The notes under the pieces: model-generated
What the model was told of the DNA's origin: nothing
Seen by the model: only the letters and a program-made list of their open reading frames with translations
Database searches by the model: none
Source of the DNA: an uncultured Bacteroidota bacterium
GTDB taxonomy: Bacteria; Bacteroidota; Bacteroidia; Chitinophagales; Chitinophagaceae
NCBI GenBank assembly: GCA_903904855.1
Contig: CAIVEH010000167.1
Location: forward strand, 79,904-143,903
DNA length: 64,000 bases
Direction of reading: 5' to 3'
Translations under genes and position numbers: made by a program
Shown: positions 28,204 through 36,631 of the stretch, in pieces
Layout: each line of letters begins with the position of its first letter
Position numbering within the stretch: position 1 is the stretch's first letter

Positions 28204-28689
28204 CTAAAATAATTTACCACTCAAACATGCCTCATACAACTCCATCACTCTTTCTCCGATTACTTCTTTATCCTCAAAGAAAGAAACAGACGAAACTACC
28301 GAAATTCTGCTTTGCTTATACGGCAACCCGCTGATAATTAAACCAAGATTTTTATTGTTTGAGCCATCTATCGAAATATGAATGTACTCAGATTCAAACG
28401 ACCTTACTGACTTGGATTTGCTGCTCTTAAATGCAGGCCATTCGTTCGATTTACTGTCTCTGAGGTTCTTATCAATTACCCTATAGAGGTTCAGGAATTC
28501 AATGATTTTTATTCCTAGTTCTTCCATATCTATTGGCAATGGATGATCGTAGCAAATACCCTGTTCATAAATAATTCCGGCATCATTCTGGCACCTGGCA
28601 GCAAGTATCAGATGTTTATGTTTATAAGAAGCATAAACCGCAACCCGTTTTGTCAGATCGGTTATATTTGATTTTTTCTGGAAGAACAT
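28204..28689 (-). CDS. Hypothetical protein, accessory
   Basis: A 161-residue soluble protein with ATG start, not recognised. It contains 'MELGIKIIEFLNLYRVIDKNLRDSKSNEWPAFKSSKSKSVRSFE' in part and a mixed alpha/beta pattern, ending 'GERVMELYEACLSGKLF'. It lies just upstream of a decayed DUF2019 gene and a toxin-antitoxin pair on the same strand, in an AT-rich patch unlike the flanking transporter and methionine genes. An orphan immunity-like role is only a guess from that setting. Confidence 0.6.
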   Translation of the reverse strand: MFFQKKSNITDLTKRVAVYASYKHKHLILAARCQNDAGIIYEQGICYDHPLPIDMEELGIKIIEFLNLYRVIDKNLRDSKSNEWPAFKSSKSKSVRSFESEYIHISIDGSNNKNLGLIISGLPYKQSRISVVSSVSFFEDKEVIGERVMELYEACLSGKLF

Positions 28690-28769
28690 TAATTGTTGAT
28701 TATGGTGTTGCGTAGATTCCAGTAAATGAAATTTAAATTCGATGTTTCTTCAAATTTCAATTGCTTTGT

Positions 28770-29108
28770 TCAAAGCAATAAATTGCCTTTCCGCCATTCC
28801 TGTAATGTCATTTCCGCATCCAAGCTGTGTATACAGGTAGTTTTAGTAATCTCATCTAATACATTTATTGCCTCTTTCTCATAGGTGAGCAAAAGATAGG
28901 TAGCAGCCCACAATCTAACACCAATTGATTTATGATTCAATAAGTTTAGCAATTTATCAATCGCATTTGCAACCTTAATATATTCAATTGCTTTTATGAT
29001 TCTGCAGTAATTTTTATTGGCTGTTTAGTAGTCTCCGGTCTCTGTTGCCAAAGCCTGATTTTTCGCTGCTTCTTCAAATAATAGCAGTGCTGAGTTTGTA
29101 TATTTATC
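28770..29108 (-). pseudogene. Decayed DUF2019-like gene
   Basis: On the minus strand the frame reads DKYTNSALLLFEEAAKNQ, ALATETGDY, then TAA (29025-29027), then TANKNYCRIIKAIEYIK, VANAIDKLLNLLNHKSIGVR and LWAATYLLLTYEKEAINVLDEI. Removing the stop restores the continuous two-helix plus HEAT-like DUF2019 pattern, where a Lys codon (AAA) probably became TAA. A second TAA sits just before residue 1 of this reading and no start codon is left, so the N-terminus is lost as well. Confidence 0.65.
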
Positions 29109-29133
29109 TTAATTATGTTTATTAGATAATTAA

Positions 29134-29502
29134 TCATCCAGTAGCTCTTAAATTCAAGCTACCAGCAGGCAGGTTAATTGCTTCTTTTTGAGCCGCTTTA
29201 TTTTCGATATAAGAAGCCAGTAGTGGTATGTCCAGTACCTGTTGAAGTTTTACAACTGTCTCCAGTTTCAGATTTTGTTTGCCACGTACTATTTTGTTTA
29301 TCTGTTGTGGTGATACGCCCAAAGCATTTGCCAGATCTTTCTGAGACCATTTCAGTTCATCAAGCCTCATCAGAATTTTAACTGCTATTCCGAATGATTC
29401 TGTCAACCAGGCCCAGTTATTTATCCGGTAGTCAACTTCTTTCATAAAACCCTCGTCAGAATCTGTTACCAGCGCAAGAAATTTATCTTTATTAGCCATC
29501 AT
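29134..29502 (-). CDS. XRE-family antitoxin (HigA-like)
   Basis: A 122-residue protein with a helix-turn-helix at ~50-80: 'LDELKWSQKDLANALGVSPQQINKIVRGKQNLKLETVVKLQQVL'. It follows the toxin-like gene with a TAATG stop-start overlap, the toxin-first order typical of higBA. It should bind and neutralise the upstream protein and repress the operon. Confidence 0.8.
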   Translation of the reverse strand: MMANKDKFLALVTDSDEGFMKEVDYRINNWAWLTESFGIAVKILMRLDELKWSQKDLANALGVSPQQINKIVRGKQNLKLETVVKLQQVLDIPLLASYIENKAAQKEAINLPAGSLNLRATG

Positions 29503-30023
29503 TATTGATTATTTAAAAGGTCCTTAAATGAAACCAGGTCAAATATTTGTTCACTTAGCAAATAATCCCGGCATTGAGTATTTTTCATTAATTCTTCCCT
29601 GGTATGTATTCTGTCTTCCATCAGGTGAGTGAACTTTATAGTGCCACCAGTAATTACAAAACAGTTTTCATCAATTTTCAGTGCATAAACACGCAAATAA
29701 TTCTCTCTTCCTTTCTGCTCCGCAAGTATCCGGAATTGATATTGAAAGTTGTTGAGCGGAGAAAAAAATGCTTCCATTTTTTCTTTTTTATTAGTACCCA
29801 GTCTCTTCAAAGTCTCATCAATTTGTTTAGCATTATTTGCAATGGTCTGAGCCAGTTCAGGTATAGTTTTGTTTTCAGGCAAATCATTTTTGTTGTTCTT
29901 TAAAAATTGCACCAAATACATTGGATCAGACCATAAATTCAGCAACCTTCTGAATTCATGATATTTTTCGCCCTGAAATTTAAAGGCATACAATCTTTCT
30001 TCAAATATACTAACAATTTTCAT
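29502..30023 (-). CDS. Putative toxin paired with XRE antitoxin
   Basis: A 173-residue protein not matching a named family at sight. Its C-terminal half has 'QYQFRILAEQKGRENYLRVYALKIDENCFVITGGTIKFT', close to the RelE/Gp49-like pattern of positively charged beta-strands, and it ends one base into the antitoxin gene. It is longer than HigB (about 100 residues), with an extra helical segment at 55-100. Toxin function is inferred from context and this strand pattern. Confidence 0.6.
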   Translation of the reverse strand: MKIVSIFEERLYAFKFQGEKYHEFRRLLNLWSDPMYLVQFLKNNKNDLPENKTIPELAQTIANNAKQIDETLKRLGTNKKEKMEAFFSPLNNFQYQFRILAEQKGRENYLRVYALKIDENCFVITGGTIKFTHLMEDRIHTREELMKNTQCRDYLLSEQIFDLVSFKDLLNNQ

Positions 30024-30146
30024 TAAATCAACCTGTAGGTTTATTTTGGTGCCTTTTTAAGGATCAAATTAACGAATTTATTTAAAACAATTTCATTAAC
30101 CTATTTTTATAAATGAGCCTTCTGATAAGGAACGCCACAAACTTTT

Positions 30147-30179
30147 TTTGGAAAATTGAAACAACTGCATTTACCTTTG
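30147..30179 (+). promoter_or_regulatory. Promoter of the SAM-riboswitch transcript
   Basis: TTTG (30147-30150), 21 bp spacer and TACCTTTG (30172-30179, exact TAnnTTTG). A transcript would begin near 30186, a few bases before the riboswitch P1 stem. Confidence 0.6.
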
Positions 30180-30197
30180 CACCAGTTCTTTACAATT

Positions 30198-30308
30198 ACT
30201 TATCAAGAAAGGCAGAGGGTCATGGCCCTGTGAAGCCTTAGCAACCTCTTCCCGAGGCATCGGGAAAGCTGGTGCTAATTCCATCCTGAGCAATCGGGAT
30301 AGATAAGT
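30198..30308 (+). ncRNA. SAM-I (S-box) riboswitch aptamer
   Basis: The conserved blocks are present in order: P1 5' strand ACTTATC (30198-30204), AAGAAAGGCAGAGGG, CCCTGTGAAGCC, TTAGCAACC, an extended P3 hairpin (CCCGAGGCATCGGG), AAAGCTGGTGCTAATTCC, a P4 hairpin (TCCTGAGCAATCGGGA) and P1 3' strand GATAAGT (30302-30308). It binds S-adenosylmethionine. An intrinsic terminator follows ~50 nt later, and the first gene downstream is a transsulfuration enzyme, consistent with an OFF switch. Confidence 0.93.
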
Positions 30309-30360
30309 CAGACGCAATAGTTTTCTGATAACACCGTTCCGGCGATTTTCATATAACTCC

Positions 30361-30392
30361 AGCTCCTCTGATTTATCGGTGGAGCTTTTTTT
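30361..30392 (+). terminator. Riboswitch-linked intrinsic terminator
   Basis: AGCTCC (30361-30366), 14-nt loop, GGAGCT (30381-30386) and a run of seven T (30386-30392). It lies between the aptamer and the gene at 30660, with about 265 bp of leader after it. Confidence 0.75.
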
Positions 30393-30659
30393 ATGCCCCT
30401 GCTCGAGACGGGGAATGAAAAAAGCATCGCCGGTAATCTCTTTCAAGGTAAGTACGTGTAAGTGAGTATGTCAAAATAAGTTCCACGAAGTTGGATGGTT
30501 ATTTTTCTTTTTTGCGAGGCGCAAAATCCGAGAATAGCTACCTATTTAAGGACTTTTGCAACGAAGAAAAAATGGAAAAGAACATTCAAATTGTGGAAGT
30601 TATTTTGACATGCTCACTAAATTTTAGTTTTTTATTCTTCACTTTTTAAAACCAGAAAG

Positions 30660-31850
30660 ATGAGTAACGCTACAAAACTGATTCACAGCATTCCGGTCGA
30701 TCCGCTTACAGGTTCAATTTCCGTACCCATATACCAGACATCCACTTTTGTGCAGGAAGCCCCAGGCGAGAACAAAGGCTACGATTATGCCCGCAGCAAT
30801 AACCCTACCAGGGCTGCTCTGGAAGACATTATTGCACAATTGGAGGGTGGCCAGGCAGCATCGGCTTTTGCCAGCGGCCTTGCAGCTATTGATGCAGTGG
30901 TAAAGCTGCTCCAGAGCGGCGATGAGATACTTGCTGTAGATGATATCTACGGCGGCGCCTTCCGGCTGTTCACGCACATCTATGCAAAGTTTGGTATCAC
31001 TGTCAACTATGTCGATACAACCCAGGTAGTTAATGTAATTGATGCCATTACCCCCTGCACAAAGCTGATTTGGCTGGAAACACCCACCAACCCCACACTC
31101 AAGATTAGCGATATTGAAGCCATTGCAAGGATTGCAAAGCAGCATGGCGCATTGCTTTGTGTGGATAATACGTTTGCATCACCAGCACTCCAGCAACCCA
31201 TAAAGCTGGGCGCTGATCTTGTAGTGCACAGCGCCACCAAGTACCTGGGCGGCCACAGCGACCTCATAGCAGGTATAGTAGTGGCAAAAACGGAAGAGCT
31301 GGGAGCGCGCATAAAATTCATTCAGAATGCAAGCGGGGCTATACTTTCGCCACATGATAGCTGGCTGGTGATAAGGGGTGTGGAAACACTGTATCTGCGT
31401 GTAAAGGAGCATAGCCGCAATGCGCAATTGGTGGCCGAATACCTGCTTACCCATCCTGCTGTAGATATGGTATATTATCCCGGGCTGAAAACGCACCCAA
31501 ACCATGATATAGCCGCAAAGCAGCAATCGGGCTTCGCGGGTATTATTTCGTTCAATCTGAAAGAAGATACATTGGAGGCAGCAAAGGAAGTGGTCTGTAG
31601 AACAGCTTTTTTCAAACTGGCGGAAAGCCTTGGTGGTGTGAAAAGCCTGCTCTGCCATCCGGCCACAATGACCCACAAAAGCATACCATCCGACACGCGC
31701 CGGGCAGCCGGTGTATCAGATAGCCTCATCCGCCTCAGCGTAGGCCTCGAAGATGCCGGTGACCTTATCAGCGACATTGCTCAGGCGTTGGACCAATTAG
31801 CAGGAGTATTATCGCGACAGGTGGAGACTGAAGCTGTGGTTCAGCTTTAA
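30660..31850 (+). CDS. Transsulfuration PLP enzyme (cystathionine gamma-synthase family)
   Basis: The 396-residue enzyme is a Cys/Met-metabolism PLP protein: 'PIYQTSTFVQEAPG', 'YDYARSNNPTRAALE', 'AFASGLAAI', 'WLETPTNPTLKISDI' and the PLP lysine Lys194 in 'HSATKYLGGHSD'. It could make cystathionine from an acylhomoserine (MetB) or act as cystathionine beta/gamma-lyase; the sequence alone does not decide. Control by a SAM riboswitch and the following homoserine dehydrogenase gene favour a biosynthetic role toward methionine. Confidence 0.88.
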   Translation: MSNATKLIHSIPVDPLTGSISVPIYQTSTFVQEAPGENKGYDYARSNNPTRAALEDIIAQLEGGQAASAFASGLAAIDAVVKLLQSGDEILAVDDIYGGAFRLFTHIYAKFGITVNYVDTTQVVNVIDAITPCTKLIWLETPTNPTLKISDIEAIARIAKQHGALLCVDNTFASPALQQPIKLGADLVVHSATKYLGGHSDLIAGIVVAKTEELGARIKFIQNASGAILSPHDSWLVIRGVETLYLRVKEHSRNAQLVAEYLLTHPAVDMVYYPGLKTHPNHDIAAKQQSGFAGIISFNLKEDTLEAAKEVVCRTAFFKLAESLGGVKSLLCHPATMTHKSIPSDTRRAAGVSDSLIRLSVGLEDAGDLISDIAQALDQLAGVLSRQVETEAVVQL

Positions 31851-31856
31851 GTACGT

Positions 31857-31889
31857 AGTTGTGCTACACTTCCAAAGTGTGGCACAACT
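31857..31889. repeat. Hairpin after the transsulfuration gene
   Basis: A 15-bp stem (AGTTGTGCTACACTT with AAGTGTGGCACAACT, one U.G pair) and 3-nt loop start 6 bp after the stop. It lacks a T tract; it could be a REP-like element or an mRNA-stabilising hairpin. Confidence 0.6.
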
Positions 31890-31949
31890 GGGCAAATAGT
31901 ACGCTAAAAGCACAAGCGAGAGCCCCCGCTTCAATACTTAACATAAAGC

Positions 31950-31972
31950 ACTCCCCTTCAGGGGCCGGGGGT
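31950..31972. repeat. Short dispersed GC hairpin repeat, copy 1
   Basis: ACTCCCCTTCAGGGGCCGGG(GGT) forms a CCCCTtcAGGGG hairpin. Its complement matches the element at 52613-52635 at 21 of 23 positions. Confidence 0.65.
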
Positions 31973-31995
31973 TTGCTTGCATTAAATTAGTTCAC

Positions 31996-33276
31996 ATGTC
32001 CATATATAATCAACAAACTAAACTCACCATTGGCCTGTTTGGCTTTGGCGTAGTAGGCGAGAGTCTCTATAAAGTACTAGCATGTACTCCCACACTTAAT
32101 GCGCAAATAAAGAAAGTATGCATAAGGCATCCGCACAAGAAAAGGAATGCCCCGGCAGATCTGTTCACCACCGATGTTGCATTGCTGCTCACAGATCCGG
32201 AGATCAATGTGATCATTGAATTGATTGATGACCCTGTTGCTGCATACTATATTGTAACTACCGCCCTGAGCGGTGGGAAAGCCGTGGTAAGCGCCAATAA
32301 AAAACTGATTGCCGAAAATATGCAGGAACTCATTGCCCTGCAACAGCAATATAATGTGCCTTTCCTTTACGAAGCTGCATGTTGTGCAAGTATCCCTGTT
32401 ATCCGCAACCTGGAGGAATACTATGACAATGAATTGCTGCAGGGAATCAGTGGTATTGTAAATGGCTCAACAAACTATATTCTCACGAAGGTAACCGAAG
32501 AAAGGACCTCTTTCATTACTGCATTGCAGCAAGCGCAGACCGAAGGCTTTGCCGAAAGCGATCCCTCGCTTGATGTGAACGGTATTGATGCCGTAAATAA
32601 ACTATCCATACTGCTCACACACGCATATGGTATAATTGCCAGCCCCTCCGATCTATTACACACAGGCATACAAAACCTGGATGAAAATGATGCCCGTTTC
32701 GCAGCTGAAAAGGGTTATAGTATCAAGCTTGTAGCTACGGCCTGCAAATTGCAGGATGGAACTATTGCAGCTTTTGTTTTGCCGCAGTTTGTTGGTAAAA
32801 CTAGTCAGCTTGCTACAGTTAGAAATGAGTACAATGGGGTAGTGATTGAAAGCAGTCTGGCAGACCAGCAGTTCTTTTATGGCAAGGGTGCAGGCGGTTT
32901 CCCAACGGCATCGGCTGTGCTAAGTGATTTGTCGGCACTGCACTATAACTACCGCTATGAGTACAAGAAGCTGAACTATCAGCAACCTGCAAGCCTTTCT
33001 GGTGATTTTTATCTGAAAGTGTGCATACGGTTCAAAAGTATACACCAGGTGCCACATAAGAAGTTTGATATCATCCTGGGGTGGAGCAGCAACAGCCATC
33101 ATTGTCATGTTACAGGCATTATCCGGTTTTCCAACCTTGCAGAAGGTTACTGGTGGAAACAACCCGGCGTATCAGTAATTCTGTACCCTGGTGGCATAAT
33201 AGATAACTACCAAGCACAGAATGATCACGATGATGAATACTATGATTTTGTAGAGCAATTGGCAGAGGTGGAGTAA
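31996..33276 (+). CDS. hom: Homoserine dehydrogenase
   Basis: The 426-residue enzyme reduces aspartate semialdehyde to homoserine, the branch point to methionine and threonine. It has the N-terminal NAD(P) motif 'IGLFGFGVVGESLYKVL', 'VVSANKKLIAENMQEL', 'YEAACCASIPVIRNLEEY', 'GIVNGSTNYILTKV' and 'GFAESDPSLDVNGIDAVNKLSIL' with the catalytic Asp/Lys. No aspartokinase domain is fused. The last 70 residues replace the usual ACT domain by a shorter, His-rich region. The gene is 145 bp after the transsulfuration gene, in the same presumed SAM-regulated unit. Confidence 0.92.
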   Translation: MSIYNQQTKLTIGLFGFGVVGESLYKVLACTPTLNAQIKKVCIRHPHKKRNAPADLFTTDVALLLTDPEINVIIELIDDPVAAYYIVTTALSGGKAVVSANKKLIAENMQELIALQQQYNVPFLYEAACCASIPVIRNLEEYYDNELLQGISGIVNGSTNYILTKVTEERTSFITALQQAQTEGFAESDPSLDVNGIDAVNKLSILLTHAYGIIASPSDLLHTGIQNLDENDARFAAEKGYSIKLVATACKLQDGTIAAFVLPQFVGKTSQLATVRNEYNGVVIESSLADQQFFYGKGAGGFPTASAVLSDLSALHYNYRYEYKKLNYQQPASLSGDFYLKVCIRFKSIHQVPHKKFDIILGWSSNSHHCHVTGIIRFSNLAEGYWWKQPGVSVILYPGGIIDNYQAQNDHDDEYYDFVEQLAEVE

Positions 33277-33283
33277 ATAATAC

Positions 33284-33325
33284 ATTCCCATGGAATCTCC
33301 GGGCATTTGGAGATTCCATGGGAAT
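33284..33325. terminator. 17-bp perfect hairpin between convergent genes
   Basis: ATTCCCATGGAATCTCC and its exact complement flank an 8-nt loop, between hom (ends 33276) and the TonB receptor (ends 33374). There is no strong T tract, so it may be a REP-like or processing hairpin as well as a terminator. Confidence 0.6.
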
Positions 33326-33373
33326 AAAGGATTGTTAGCAGATTTAGACAGTCACTATATGGGAGTTACACAC

Positions 33374-35740
33374 TTAAAACGTAAGCCGGAACAAAGGCAC
33401 AGGGAAGAAGCCCTGCTGGTAGTTCTTTATTATTTTGCCGGTATGCACATCATAGGTCTGGTTGAAAATATTTTTGTTGTTGGTTACATTTTCCAGGTCG
33501 AACGAGAATTCCATGGTACTCTTCCGGAATTCCCTGCGGTAAGAAAACTTTACATCTGTGCGGAAATAATCAGATTGTTTCAGTGAAAATGCCTGGCTGT
33601 TAATATCCACTTCCTTACCAGCGGCCTGCGATGCGGCAATGTCAATAGGTGTCAGATACCTTCCGCCAATTTCAGAAATCTTAAGATTGAAGCCAAGTGA
33701 TGCACCTTTCTTACCCACTTTCCATTCTTTGCCGGCCAGCATGTTCAGTACATGCCCTGTATTGAAGGCCGTATTCCTTTCTATACCATCGCTGCCTTTG
33801 TATTTCGAATTGACCAATGAGCCGGTAACCAGGAAATAAAATCCCTTTTTCAGAAAATGCTCCAGGGTCAGTTCAGCGCCATAGTTAGTACCTGTGCCTT
33901 TATTTACCAGGCTGTCATTATTATCCAATGTGAACGCTGCACCACTGTTCAGAGTAGTATACGATGATGGGTATTGTTCCACCGGCACTTTATCCAACGC
34001 CTGATAATAGGCCTCCAGCTTTATGCGCATGGTGGCAGATATATTCAGGTCGTATGCTGCTACTATATGCTGACTACGTGTGAAATTGAGGTTTTTATTG
34101 GTATTGGCCTCACCACCGGCTACAGGGGTCTGTATAAAATAGGTATAGATATTCTGCATCTGGCTATGAAGGCCATAACCCAGGCTCAGAGAGTTCCGGC
34201 TGTTGATGCTGTATCTTATTGCAGCCCTTGGCTCTATGGCAATGCTGCTGTTAATGTCCAGGTATTGCGAATGCAGTCCTGCAACAAACGAAAGATTCCG
34301 GTTAAACCTGTGCTTCCATTGTATATATGCCTGCTCAAGGCCCAGGTTACCGGTCTGGTTTTCATATACTATATCAGGTTGGTTAGGATGCCTTTCTGTA
34401 AAGTTGGTGTTGTAAGCTGTGTTTTCATAAGTTACCCCAGCCTGTAAGTTATTTTTGGCATTGAACTTATGCATATAAAGCCATTGCAATGACATTTTTT
34501 GAGTTTTAAAATAAGCAAGGTTGCCTGGGTATGTTGATCCACTTGTATAACTGATAGAATCGCTGGTAAAATGCTGGTCGGTAGTACAGTAACCCGCTAT
34601 CAGCTTTGTAGATGACTTTTCTGATATCTGGTAATCGTAGGTAAGGCCGGTTATGGTAGTGGTAAACCGGCTTTTTTGATTTTGAAATGGATCTCCTCCA
34701 TAAAGATCTGGTTTGGTAGAATCATAGTCCTTGCCCATGAAGTCCACCTTGCTACTTCCAATAATCCCAAACAGTGACAACTTACTTTTTTTGCTGAGGT
34801 TTGAAACCAGTTTGTAATTGGCATCCTGGTATATCGGCACTGCTGTACCTGTTCCAAGATTGATGCCCAGATCTTTGAATACACCCAATGTACTGTACCT
34901 GTAATTGATAAGATAAGATGTTTGTTTTTTGGCTCCTATTGGCCCTTCAGCTCCGCCCTCAAAGCCATTAAAACCCACCTGAGCCACGTATTCGGGCTTG
35001 TCCATATTCCCGTTCCTGAGCCGGATATCGAAAACCCCTGCCAGGGCATCGCCATATTGTGGAGAAAAAGCGCCTGTCAGAAAATCAGACTTATCAATAT
35101 TGTTATTGTTCAGCATACTCACAGGCCCGCCGGTGCTGTTCAGTGTACCAAAATGATTCGGATTAGGCACATTCATGCCTTCTATCTGCCACAGCATACC
35201 GGTAGGCGAGTTGCCTCTTACCACAATATCATTTCTGCTGTCGTTGCCAGCTATCACACCACCAAAATTGGCTGCCATACGCGATGGGTCGCCCAGTGCG
35301 CCTGCATATAGTTTTGTCTCGTCTACATTAAATGATCTTGCGCTTACCAGTGCCATATCATTAATGGTCTGGTTCTTATCCTTGCTCCTGTTATACGAGA
35401 TTGTTACTTCTTCAATTTTGTGAATCGCCTCCTGCAGACTCACATTCAGGTTCACTTCCTTTCCTGCCGATACCAGGATATCATGGAGTATCTGCTCCTC
35501 GTAGGTAATATAGGAGAACTTAATGGTACAGCGGCCCAGCAATACACTGTCCATCTTAAAATGACCGTTTTCGTCAGTTACAGTACCCCTTAGCGGATTA
35601 CTGTTTATCACGGTTACGCTTACGCCGGGTAATGGAGCTTTGGAAGCTTCATCATAAACATTACCAGTAATGGTCTGTGTCTGGGCAAACAATGTGTCAG
35701 CTAATATGACTAATAAAAGTGTGAGAATGGTTCTTTTCAT
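33374..35740 (-). CDS. TonB-dependent outer-membrane receptor
   Basis: A 788-residue receptor. Order: signal peptide (to AQ, ~20), CarboxypepD_reg/CNA-B domain ('ITGNVYDEASKAPLPGVSVTV', 24-105), plug ('DIVVRGNSPTGMLWQIEGMNVPNPNHF', ~125-240) and a 22-strand beta barrel ending in Phe (PVPLFRLTF). No SusD gene is adjacent, so it is not a SusCD glycan pair; metal chelates or small organics are more likely. Two Fnr-like inverted sites lie 49-100 bp upstream of its start and a Crp/Fnr regulator gene follows, suggesting direct control. Confidence 0.9.
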   Translation of the reverse strand: MKRTILTLLLVILADTLFAQTQTITGNVYDEASKAPLPGVSVTVINSNPLRGTVTDENGHFKMDSVLLGRCTIKFSYITYEEQILHDILVSAGKEVNLNVSLQEAIHKIEEVTISYNRSKDKNQTINDMALVSARSFNVDETKLYAGALGDPSRMAANFGGVIAGNDSRNDIVVRGNSPTGMLWQIEGMNVPNPNHFGTLNSTGGPVSMLNNNNIDKSDFLTGAFSPQYGDALAGVFDIRLRNGNMDKPEYVAQVGFNGFEGGAEGPIGAKKQTSYLINYRYSTLGVFKDLGINLGTGTAVPIYQDANYKLVSNLSKKSKLSLFGIIGSSKVDFMGKDYDSTKPDLYGGDPFQNQKSRFTTTITGLTYDYQISEKSSTKLIAGYCTTDQHFTSDSISYTSGSTYPGNLAYFKTQKMSLQWLYMHKFNAKNNLQAGVTYENTAYNTNFTERHPNQPDIVYENQTGNLGLEQAYIQWKHRFNRNLSFVAGLHSQYLDINSSIAIEPRAAIRYSINSRNSLSLGYGLHSQMQNIYTYFIQTPVAGGEANTNKNLNFTRSQHIVAAYDLNISATMRIKLEAYYQALDKVPVEQYPSSYTTLNSGAAFTLDNNDSLVNKGTGTNYGAELTLEHFLKKGFYFLVTGSLVNSKYKGSDGIERNTAFNTGHVLNMLAGKEWKVGKKGASLGFNLKISEIGGRYLTPIDIAASQAAGKEVDINSQAFSLKQSDYFRTDVKFSYRREFRKSTMEFSFDLENVTNNKNIFNQTYDVHTGKIIKNYQQGFFPVPLFRLTF

Positions 35741-35788
35741 ACAAAAGCAATTTGATTACAAAATTGCGTGCATAATCACAGTTGTTCA

Positions 35789-35802
35789 TTGACCTGGGTT
35801 AA
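35789..35802. promoter_or_regulatory. Fnr/DNR-like operator, site 1
   Basis: TTGACCTGGGTTAA has the 5-4-5 layout of Crp/Fnr sites (TTGAY N4 RTYAA). It lies 49 bp upstream of the TonB receptor ATG. Site 2 is the same motif inverted, 38 bp centre to centre. Confidence 0.55.
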
Positions 35803-35826
35803 GATGTTGCTGGTGGCATTTATTTC

Positions 35827-35840
35827 TTAACCCTGATCAA
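35827..35840. promoter_or_regulatory. Fnr/DNR-like operator, site 2
   Basis: TTAACCCTGATCAA; its complement TTGATCAGGGTTAA matches site 1 at 12 of 14 positions. It sits between the receptor and the regulator gene, just after the regulator's stop. Confidence 0.55.
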
Positions 35841-35853
35841 TTTTTTGAAAACT

Positions 35854-36471
35854 TCACATAACCAGTTCCTTCGGTTGCCTTTGCTTGCTGAATCTTGATT
35901 TTATGCGGCTGAGAGCTTCTGGTGTTATGCCAAGGTAAGATGCAATCATATATTGAGGTACCCGCTGCAGCAGCCATGGCTGACTTATTATTAGGTTGGT
36001 ATAGCGTTGTAAGATAGTTTCTTTGGCTTCCGAATTGCTTCCATTACACATTTCCAGGAATATCTGCTCTGCTATGAGCCTGCCTATTATATTTGATTCC
36101 GGTACTCTTTTGTACAGCATCTGCAGGTCATCAAAAGAAGTATCAACAACCTCTGTATCCTCCAATGCCTGTATGAAAGTAAGTGCTGGTCTGCGGGTCA
36201 GAAAACTCTGGTAATCGCTTATGTAGTTTCCTTCATTGCAAAAACTGATAATCTTGTCCTTGCCATCTACATGGTAGTACATACGTACAAGCCCGTGATT
36301 AAGGTAAGATACGTAATTGCATACACTACCTTCCCGCACTATAAAGTCACCTTTACGGAAAGATCGAACACTTAATACACTTTCCGTAATTGCCCAGCTT
36401 TCTTCATTCATAGAGGGGAGCAATTGCTGATAAAAGGTCCGTACCTTTTCAAATTTATTGTTTGAAGACAT
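35854..36471 (-). CDS. Crp/Fnr family transcriptional regulator
   Basis: The ~205-residue protein has a cyclic-nucleotide-binding-like beta barrel ('VRSFRKGDFIVREGSVCNYVSYLNHGLVRMYY', 'ISFCNEGNYISDYQSFL') and a C-terminal winged helix ('PQYMIASYLGITPEALSRIKSRF') whose recognition helix reads T-P-E-A-L-S-R. It lacks the clustered N-terminal cysteines of oxygen-sensing Fnr. A longer frame from a TTG at 36516 exists; the ATG at 36471 is preferred. The adjacent operators and receptor gene are the likely targets. Confidence 0.88.
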   Translation of the reverse strand: MSSNNKFEKVRTFYQQLLPSMNEESWAITESVLSVRSFRKGDFIVREGSVCNYVSYLNHGLVRMYYHVDGKDKIISFCNEGNYISDYQSFLTRRPALTFIQALEDTEVVDTSFDDLQMLYKRVPESNIIGRLIAEQIFLEMCNGSNSEAKETILQRYTNLIISQPWLLQRVPQYMIASYLGITPEALSRIKSRFSKQRQPKELVM

Positions 36472-36631
36472 AGATTCACGGTTTGGAACACCAGCTAAAT
36501 TACTAAATTTAAACAATGTTGTATTTACCTCTTTAATTCAGTATTGGTTCAACATAGAAATGCACTATTTCTGAGTAGTCTTTGTGTTTTATTTCAGGGT
36601 TCATTATAGAAACAGTCAGGCAATAGTTCAG

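Noticed and set aside
30171..30446. 91-codon minus-strand frame
   Set aside because: Entirely over the SAM riboswitch and terminator, whose conserved structure explains the sequence.
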